A stretch of 64,000 nt of DNA from Coriaria nepalensis (taxonomy: Eukaryota; Streptophyta; Magnoliopsida; Cucurbitales; Coriariaceae), in assembly GCA_027186245.1 (NCBI GenBank), contig CP114492.1:5964501-6028500 (forward strand), in the 5' to 3' direction. The position numbers and the translations under genes were made by a program. The notes below the pieces were generated by a model that did not search any database, had not been told where the DNA came from, and saw only the letters and a program-made list of their open reading frames with translations. This document shows positions 57,320-64,000 of this stretch, in pieces (position 1 is the first letter of the stretch; every line of letters begins with the position of its first letter).

Positions 57320-58940
57320 CCAAGAGTTGTTTACCCACGGCTATCGAGTCCTCAACTTCCGTCTTTTCTTGGGCGAAGACCTAATTCAGTCGATGGTCGA
57401 GCACATCAGCCGGTTCATAGTCCAATGTGGAGAGGCCGATGCTAATGACCTTACTCTAACTACAAATATTTGAAAATTCTTTTACAGGGCAGGCCTTTGT
57501 GTGGTATATGCGACTATTGCCCAACTCCATTCGGACTTGACAAGAGATAGAGCAGTGCTTCCATACTTAATTCTACTAGGTCTAACCAGAGATGACAATA
57601 GCCGATCTATCTCGATTATACCAAAGAACTAGAAAGTCAGTCAGTGCCTACTTATCTTGTTTCAAAGAACAACACAACCACTGCCATGTTACCCTCCCCG
57701 AACTTGAGTTCATAAAACTAGCTATTAACATACTCGATAACGAGCTTCGAAAGAAGTTTGAAAGGATGGAGTTTTGAAATTTCTTTGAGCTTTTTACCAA
57801 AGCTTTTCGATACGAATAACAACTTAAAGGGGAGGCCCAATGGAAAGTGCTTCCATGGGCACTTACTTCTAAGAATCTGCCTTTAAAGTCAGAGTCATCG
57901 AAATAATCCGTGAGGATAAATCGACTGTCATATTGGCCCCAAGTAAATTAATCGGCTAGGATACCATAAAGCACTATCCTCATAAGAAGAACAAAGCTTA
58001 TTCCTTCAATCTCTCGAAGGCGAGTGAAATTTTTGACATCTTGCTTAAAAGTAATAAGCTCAAGATACCATTGATCATAAACTACTTTCAACTAATGAGG
58101 CACGAGGAAAGAACTATTGAAAATTTCACAACTCATACTGTCATCAGATGAATAACTCCCTTACTTTCTGATTCTGATAACGCATCCAGGATCGAACCTC
58201 TTCCCGGCCTCCATTAATGTGGCCACCATAGATATCTGACCTCTTGTCGATCGAAAAAGGGAAGTATCAAGCCGGGAAAAAAAAGTATACCCAAGTGAGC
58301 AATAAAAGCACTATGATTCACAACCCAAGATGGTTAATCTATTTGGCAATAGTAAAGCCACCTCCAGCCAAGCCTGAGACGAACTACTACTGGCATTGCT
58401 GGGGACAGTTGTATCCCGACTATCGGCCAACCGAAAGTCATAACCCTCGAATAGTGGTGTCCTCTCAGCCAACTACGCACGGTGTGACAACACCTTGAGC
58501 ATCTGAAATTTCGAAAGGGAAATTTTTATACCTAGAAAAAGCGCAAGTAGCGAGGCGCCAATATGCGAGAAAAGAGGCGGCTATGGAAAAACCACATTTG
58601 AAATCATCAGACTCGATGGAGGCCCTTGACATCATCTAAAATGAAAACGAGCGTCTATCATCAAGGAAACAAGCACCGGCTGATAAGCTTCCAACCCACT
58701 AAAGGGGTGGAAGACTTGGCTGACATGATTTTTGAACTCATGGATTCCCAATTTACCCCTCCTTTGGAAGAGGCGAAACAACAATTAGATGTTGGTGCTT
58801 TGGAAGCCATCGTCAACGCTGTCGATTCCTATTTTAAAGAAGATGAGATTGAAGCGACATGCCCAATTGACTTTGAGAATGATAACAACAAAAAAGTGAT
58901 GATAGATCTAGTCCCCGTGCATCTCGTAATATGATAATAT
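57320..58940 (+). pseudogene. Ty3/gypsy Gag relic related to the one at 16 kb
   Basis: Plus-strand pieces: FVWYMRLLPNSIRT near 57500; MTIADLSRLYQRTRKSVSAY, then NHCHVTLPELEFIKLAIN, LRKKFERMEF and NFFELFTKA at about 57592-57810. A linker with SFNLSKASEIFDILLK (about 58005-58050) follows, then a knuckle-like YYWHCWGQLYPDY (about 58384-58425) and an acidic region to about 58930. The same Gag order and the SFN-KASEI segment occur at 16.3-16.7 kb, so both relics belong to one family. Stops and frameshifts are frequent. No LTRs were found around this copy. Confidence 0.75.
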
Positions 58941-59839
58941 TTCCTTCTACCTTCCAATCTCAGGTCGAAGGTCTAACCTTTAAGGTACAATCAAGAGAAA
59001 GTAATGAAGAGATGTTACTCAAGCTCCCTTTAGTGTAAAAGACTGCCAAAATAGGCACAACCATAGAAGTGGCTACGATAGCTAATGGATCTGAGCGGAC
59101 ATCTTCAATAAATTGTCAACTTAAATGGTCTTGTAATATAATGCCATTGTACGTCAATCACTTAAATGGTGTGAGCAGGAACGGGTGATGGCTTCACTCA
59201 CATGTCAAATCCGCATCCGACTAAATATAGTAAAAGAAAAGAAAAATATTTATAACCTAACTAATGTGTCGGCCGATAGATTGAAATCTTATGACTGAAA
59301 ATAAATTAGAATAAAATTAATACTAATATTTAATATTTGACAAAGTGATTCTTAATAGTATTAAATGTTACACATGCTTAATAAATGGTATTTCACCTTA
59401 TTATAGGAAAGTGATGCATTTAATATGTTTTAATTCGGCTTAAATGACAAATCGTTTAAAAAAAAAATTAAAATTAAAAATCACTCTCTTGCCTCCTCTT
59501 CTTCTTGGTGCTCCTCTGCTACCGCCAGAGCTATTTGTCCGTTTTCTTCTTCCACTTCTCCACTCCTCCACTCCCTGGATCCGAGAAACCCCTATATGAA
59601 TCCCGGCAACCAGCCAAAATCGCATTTTCATATCATTGGTTGGTTATTTTTCTCGTAGAAACCCACCTGTAACCTTTGGTTCGGGTTTAAAAATATGGGA
59701 AAAAATCTCTGTAACTCTTGGGCTCACAGGCCCGTTAAACGTGTAACAATGGCCTACCCAATTAAAACAAATCGGGTCCCGCTATCCTTATCCGCTATCT
59801 TAACTATCAAAATTCACAACACAATCCGGCTCCCATTAC
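58941..59839. other. Relic tail and promoter side of menG
   Basis: The first 280 bases may continue the gypsy relic toward a protease-like region. The rest is spacer and the menG promoter. The minus-strand frame at 59440-59631 has no domain. Confidence 0.4.
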
Positions 59840-60633
59840 ATGGCTTCTCTTCTTCAGCACTCCTTACCTTTTTCACCCGGTCCAACTCCCCATCCTTCCT
59901 GCTTCACTCGCCAGCCGGTTCGATGTTCTAACGAGCGCCAAGCTCTGTTCAGCCGCATTGCTCCTGTTTACGATAACGTGCGCCTCAATCTTCGCACCCT
60001 CTTCCTTCATTCCTTCCATTTGTTTGTCAATTTGGTTCACTGTGTTTTTTGTGCTTCCAAATTGTAGTTGAACGATTTGCTGAGCTTGGGTCAGCATCGA
60101 ATATGGAAAAGAATGGCAGTTTCCTGGAGTGGGTACGTTATTTTATTATATTAATATTATTGTAATTATATATATAGTTTTTTTTCTTTTTGTCGATAAG
60201 TTACTGAGAAAATTTTGGAATCTTTTGTTTGGATAGAGCGAAAATGGGTGATTGCGTGTTGGATTTGTGCTGTGGAAGTGGTGATTTAGCATTCTTGTTG
60301 ACTGAGAAAGTTGGGTCCAACGGAAAGGTTTTTACTTTCTAGCTTTTTATTTGTTTTCTTATTGTTATTATCAATTATTTTTCTGAGCTCTTTTTAGCTG
60401 CTTAAATTTTGGCTTTTGTAGCAGAACTCTCAAATCATCAGTGTGTTACAAGGCTAGAAACTAGCCATATGATTAAATTAAACAAAAAATAAAAACTGAT
60501 TTCTAAACTAGTATGAATTTACTTTCAAACTTAAATCTTAAAAACAACAGAGTGAGGGTTCTACAAGATATTTTAGAAACAACTGTAGTATTTTGAAAAC
60601 TTGTCAATCAATTTACAGGAATACACACTTGTA

Positions 60634-60675
<42 letters not shown>

Positions 60676-62065
60676 TGTTAGCTTTTTATTGGTCCTAAAC
60701 CTTCAGGTGAAAGGTCTTGATTTCTCAAAGGAGCAATTATTAGTCGCGTCTTCTCGTCAACAATCTCTCTCGAAACCATCCTACAAGAACATCGAGTGAG
60801 CATTGGTAAATTTTAGCAAGTTTCATAATTTTCTAATACCAAGTCATTGAAATGTGTCATGGATTCAACAAGTAAATAAACATGGAAGCTCTTGGTAATT
60901 ATCTCAAGAAGTATAGAAGTTAATAATAGTACTACATTTTCATAACAGATGGGTGGAAGGTGATGCACTCAATTTGCCATTTTCTGATGGGTACTTTGAT
61001 GCCATTACTATGGGTTATGGGCTAAGAAATGTCGTGGATAGACGTAAAGCTATGGTGGAAATGCTTCGAGTCATAAAGCCAGGTTCCATGTTGTTTCTTC
61101 TCTTTTGATATTTAGCTTTTTGGTGAGTTTTCAGGAAAGGTAGAATTTTACTTGTATGTTCAGGCTCAACAGTCTCTATCCTCGACTTCAACAAAAGCAC
61201 CCTACCACTTACCACTGCACTTCAGGTACCCAATTCCTTTTGCCGACAATTTGGTTCCAAAATTTAGTGAATTCGATTTTATTTTCTCGTTTTATTCCAA
61301 TGGTGTTACCAACTTTAGATTTTTAGTTTTGACTCTTAAGATCATCAATAGGGGCCATTTAGTTTTACTCTTTCAAATTTGTAGTTTGAATCCACAAAAT
61401 TTTCAGTTCATTCCAAGCATTGATTGAATGTGAAAGTTGAGTTGACCTGACAATCTAACTAATATGCAATATGCATAAACTTGAGTCTACCTAAACCAAA
61501 ATTTCACATCCTCAACTGATGCACAAAAAATCCGGGCACATGTTCAACTTTAGTGTATCCTCCTCCTTTTCTTTGTCTTCAATTGAAACTTCTATGCAAT
61601 TCGCAGATTTTAATACTTCAATCTGTCACATGATCCTAGAAGTTTGAATTCTCATTTTCATTTCAGAAACATTTAACTAATTTTGCCAGCTTTTAATATG
61701 TACGTTTTGCTTGGAAGGAATGGATGATTAACAACCTTGTGGTCCCAGTTGCTTCTAGTTATGGCCTTTCTGAGGAGTACCAATATTTGACGAACTCCAT
61801 CAAGGATTTCTTAACAGGTCTTTCCCTTTGCCCCTTATAAAAATGTTTATTATTCATTTGTATCAGTTTCCAAATCAAATGATTGATTTCCTGTCTAATC
61901 CTTGAGAAAATAATGAGGTTCTTTCAGTCTAGGGTCGCTAAATCATTTTCATCTTTGTGGACAGGAGAGGAACTTGAGAAGCTTGCTTTAGAAGTGGGAT
62001 TTTCAACTGCTAGACATTATGAGATTAGTGGAGGCCTTATGGGAAACCTAGTTGCGACCCGTTAA
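59840..62065 (+). CDS. MENG: MenG: demethylphylloquinone methyltransferase, chloroplast, eight exons
   Basis: This enzyme makes the last methylation in phylloquinone (vitamin K1) synthesis, using S-adenosylmethionine. Exons: 59840-59977, 60068-60132, 60237-60327, 60707-60795, 60949-61082, 61164-61225, 61718-61817 and 61965-62065. All are GT-AG and the sum is 780 nt, giving 259 residues, close to my recollection of Arabidopsis At1g23360. A short Ser/Pro-rich transit peptide precedes the UbiE/MenG domain. SAM motif I is [10 protein letters not shown] (75-84). Later come [20 protein letters not shown], the LRVIKPGS signature, and the conserved end [13 protein letters not shown]. Exons were joined by hand and the reading frame stays open throughout. 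Confidence 0.95.
60634..60676 (+). repeat. (TA)n(TG)n microsatellite in menG intron 3
   Basis: About ten TA units and then about eleven TG units, roughly 30 bases before the exon 4 acceptor. Confidence 0.9.
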
Positions 62066-62411
62066 AATTCGGAATAAAGTTCGGTATTGGCAGAATTCCG
62101 ACCAAAAAATGAAATTCTGAATGTTCAAGAGTTTTTCTGAGTAATGAATGTAGTTATTTGTCCAAAATTCAGAATGAAATTGGATGTTTTCTTACTTATT
62201 CATTAAGTAAAATATATTATTTACTTAATTTATTTTCATTAAATAATTTAGAATAAAGTCTCAATTTAATTTAGTGAAAATAATCAATCAAGAAAGATAA
62301 GTTAAATCTAGTTCATCTTGAGTTATACTTTATATATAATTAAATGAAAATATCTCATCTTTTTTAGGCCACATCACATATTGTGAAAGCTACCTTCTAC
62401 GAGAAGTCCAT
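62066..62411. other. 3' region of menG and spacer
   Basis: AT-rich, no gene. Confidence 0.4.
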
Positions 62412-62551
62412 CGGCCCAATTAAGGTGGTGAAGAAACAAGGTAAACCAATAGGGGGATTATCTCCACTTTGTATTGGACACCGGCCTCATTAAGGTGGTG
62501 AAGAAACAAGGTAGACCAATAGGGGGATTATCTCTATTTCGTATTGGACAC
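62412..62551 (+). repeat. 70-bp direct tandem duplication
   Basis: Two adjacent copies start CGGCC(C/T)(A/C)ATTAAGGTGG and end GTATTGGACAC. They differ at about five positions. The sequence looks like part of a retrotransposon internal region that continues to the right. Confidence 0.85.
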
Positions 62552-62950
62552 TGACCGACAAAGAATCAAACTATTATATCGAACATTCATTATCGTTAGT
62601 GCCAATTTGGCTGACTTCGATGAACCAATGATCGAAGAAATACCATGATGGGTCAATCCATACAACTCAAAGTAGTAACAACCAACACTACAATTGAAAG
62701 AAAGTTTTCAACTTGGAAGTTAGAGGAATAACTTTATAGCCGAATAGATGAAGAAGATATCGGTTTGACCATGGAGTAGTACCAAGTTAAATTATCTACG
62801 AGCTGATGTGCACAATCCTTAATTAGAAATAAACTTAAAATCAGTTGAGGATGTTCGGTCGATCGATATTATAAAGTGTTGTGGTAATTAATCTCCCTCA
62901 TTATTTTGAATTTAATGAGAGAGATATTAACAAGGGCATTTGTTGATCCT
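62552..62950. other. Probable retrotransposon internal remnant
   Basis: No open frame. It is placed between the 70-bp duplication and an LTR-like start, and contains a purine-rich AACAAGGGCATT just before 62951. Confidence 0.35.
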
Positions 62951-64000
62951 ATAATTTTATGGACATGTGGTGGAAGGTGATTGGGTAAGAAGTCAAAAAG
63001 AATCAAAATCAGCCAATGAGAGATGATCAAACATGACGGTTAGCCGACCAATGAAATCGACGAATCAAATGTAAATTTCGGCTTAATAATGCATTTAGCC
63101 TCAAAGAATTCGACCAAAAGTGGATTTTCACTTCAAAGAGTATGAAAGTTCACAAGGATTAATGATGTGGAAAATAATCAGTTGTGGATTACTTATAGAA
63201 GGATTATACAAGGTTCAATCTAAACAATCGAAAAGAAAGACAAACCAAGATCTCACTTGATGAGGGATTTGATTTCATCCTTAGAATATGAAGTTTGGCC
63301 GAAATGGCCAAAAAGTACCTAATTTTTGGCTAACAAAAGGAGAAAATTGGCCAAGCACATAAAAACTTTGGAGTGGGTCCCACTTTTCTCTTAAAAAGTG
63401 AACCAAAGAGACTCTTTAGCCTTATTTTCAGCCAAAGAAAGGGGTTTTGGCCGAAAATGGAGCTTTGTTGGTTTAAAATGAAGAGAAGTTGGCTGAAAAA
63501 GTTGGTCAGTGGAGGACATAAGATAAATCTCGATGACAAATGAACCGCATACGACCAATTTTATAATTGTTGGAGGTCAAATTTCCCTCCAAAAAAGTAG
63601 GAACATGGCTCATCTTTACATTGGCTATTTTTTGGCATGGAAGCTACGATTTAGCCAAAACTTGAAGATTATTTTGCCCTTCTAATTGCCTAGAAAGCTT
63701 GGGTTAGGCAAAAATGCATCAATCAACAAACAGTCAAACATACAAATTCTCTCAGTCCGTCTAACACCTATCTATTATTTTTGTTTGCTCTGGGAACAAT
63801 ATCTTTTTTTTTTTCATTAGATCCGTTCTTAAAAGTAGCATTACTTCATTAGACTCTCACCTAAGTGAAGGCCTTTAATCTATCATTCACAAATAAGATG
63901 TTATTTTTCTTTCGTTTTAATCTTCATATTCATTTAATTTATTCTTGTTGTGGAGCAGAACTAGTTTAAATTTAATTTCTTACCTTCAATTAAATATATC
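62951..64000 (+). repeat. LTR-like sequence running to or beyond the right edge
   Basis: It starts TGTTGATCCTATAATTTTATGGACATGTGG after a purine-rich tract. The first 30 bases resemble the start of the LTR at 17497 (TGTTGATG, then ATTTTGACATGTGGC). That suggests a related Ty3/gypsy family. No end was identified inside the window, so extent is uncertain. Confidence 0.4.

Overview
The window is nuclear DNA of a flowering plant, most likely a eudicot. It is AT-rich, its genes have GT-AG introns, and it carries plant-specific protein families: organellar PPR proteins, polygalacturonases, a chloroplast MenG methyltransferase and a ubiquitin-S27a fusion. Between the genes lie retrotransposon relics, a MULE relic, MITE-like elements and an endogenous pararetrovirus relic. 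I cannot name the species from sequence alone.

Genes from left to right: (1) the first coding exon of a small multi-pass membrane protein, minus strand, running off the left edge; (2) an intronless chloroplast-type PPR protein resembling Arabidopsis EMB975 (7449-8933, minus); (3) an intronless ubiquitin-40S ribosomal protein S27a gene (11230-11700, plus); (4) an intronless PLS/E-type PPR protein (22756-24762, plus); (5) a nine-exon polygalacturonase of the At1g80170 type (25655-28967, plus); (6) a seven-exon polygalacturonase with a long Pro/His/Lys-rich N-terminus, resembling At1g48100/PGX3 (45142-49215, plus); (7) an eight-exon menG for phylloquinone synthesis (59840-62065, plus). A 45-residue secreted-peptide candidate lies at 43744-43881. 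For genes 5, 6 and 7 the exons were joined by hand; all junctions are GT-AG, the frame stays open and all expected motifs are present. The genes do not form a pathway. The two polygalacturonases share a biochemical role in wall pectin hydrolysis and are separated by about 16 kb of transposon debris.

Repeat landscape: 2.4-4.7 kb holds a rearranged caulimovirid-like relic with inverted arms. 5.0-5.6 kb and 9.8-10.5 kb hold degenerate tandem arrays that share a motif. 12.5-13.75 kb is a minus-strand Ty1/copia gag-protease relic. 14.9-18.8 kb is a gag-bearing Ty3/gypsy relic whose 1.3 kb right LTR is intact in outline. 29.3-35.0 kb is a nest: a Ty1/copia element (30014-34570, target duplication CTAAA) sits inside the RNase H region of an older copia copy on the opposite strand. 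Next to it are a PIF/Harbinger-like element (35139-35899, TTA duplication), a degenerate telomere-like tract (35.9-36.2 kb), a MULE transposase relic (36.4-37.8 kb) and another copia relic (39.4-40.4 kb). 49.9-54.2 kb holds a 68-bp tandem array, a gag-like relic with a coiled coil, an LTR candidate and CACTA-like DNA. 57.3-58.9 kb is a second gag relic related to the 16 kb one. The right edge enters another LTR-like sequence.

I see no CRISPR array, no rRNA and no tRNA that I can support. I found no clearly new biological system. The strongest observations are the nested copia insertion, the rearranged viral relic, the bipartite satellite motif shared by two loci, and an unusual residue 19 in the ubiquitin moiety.
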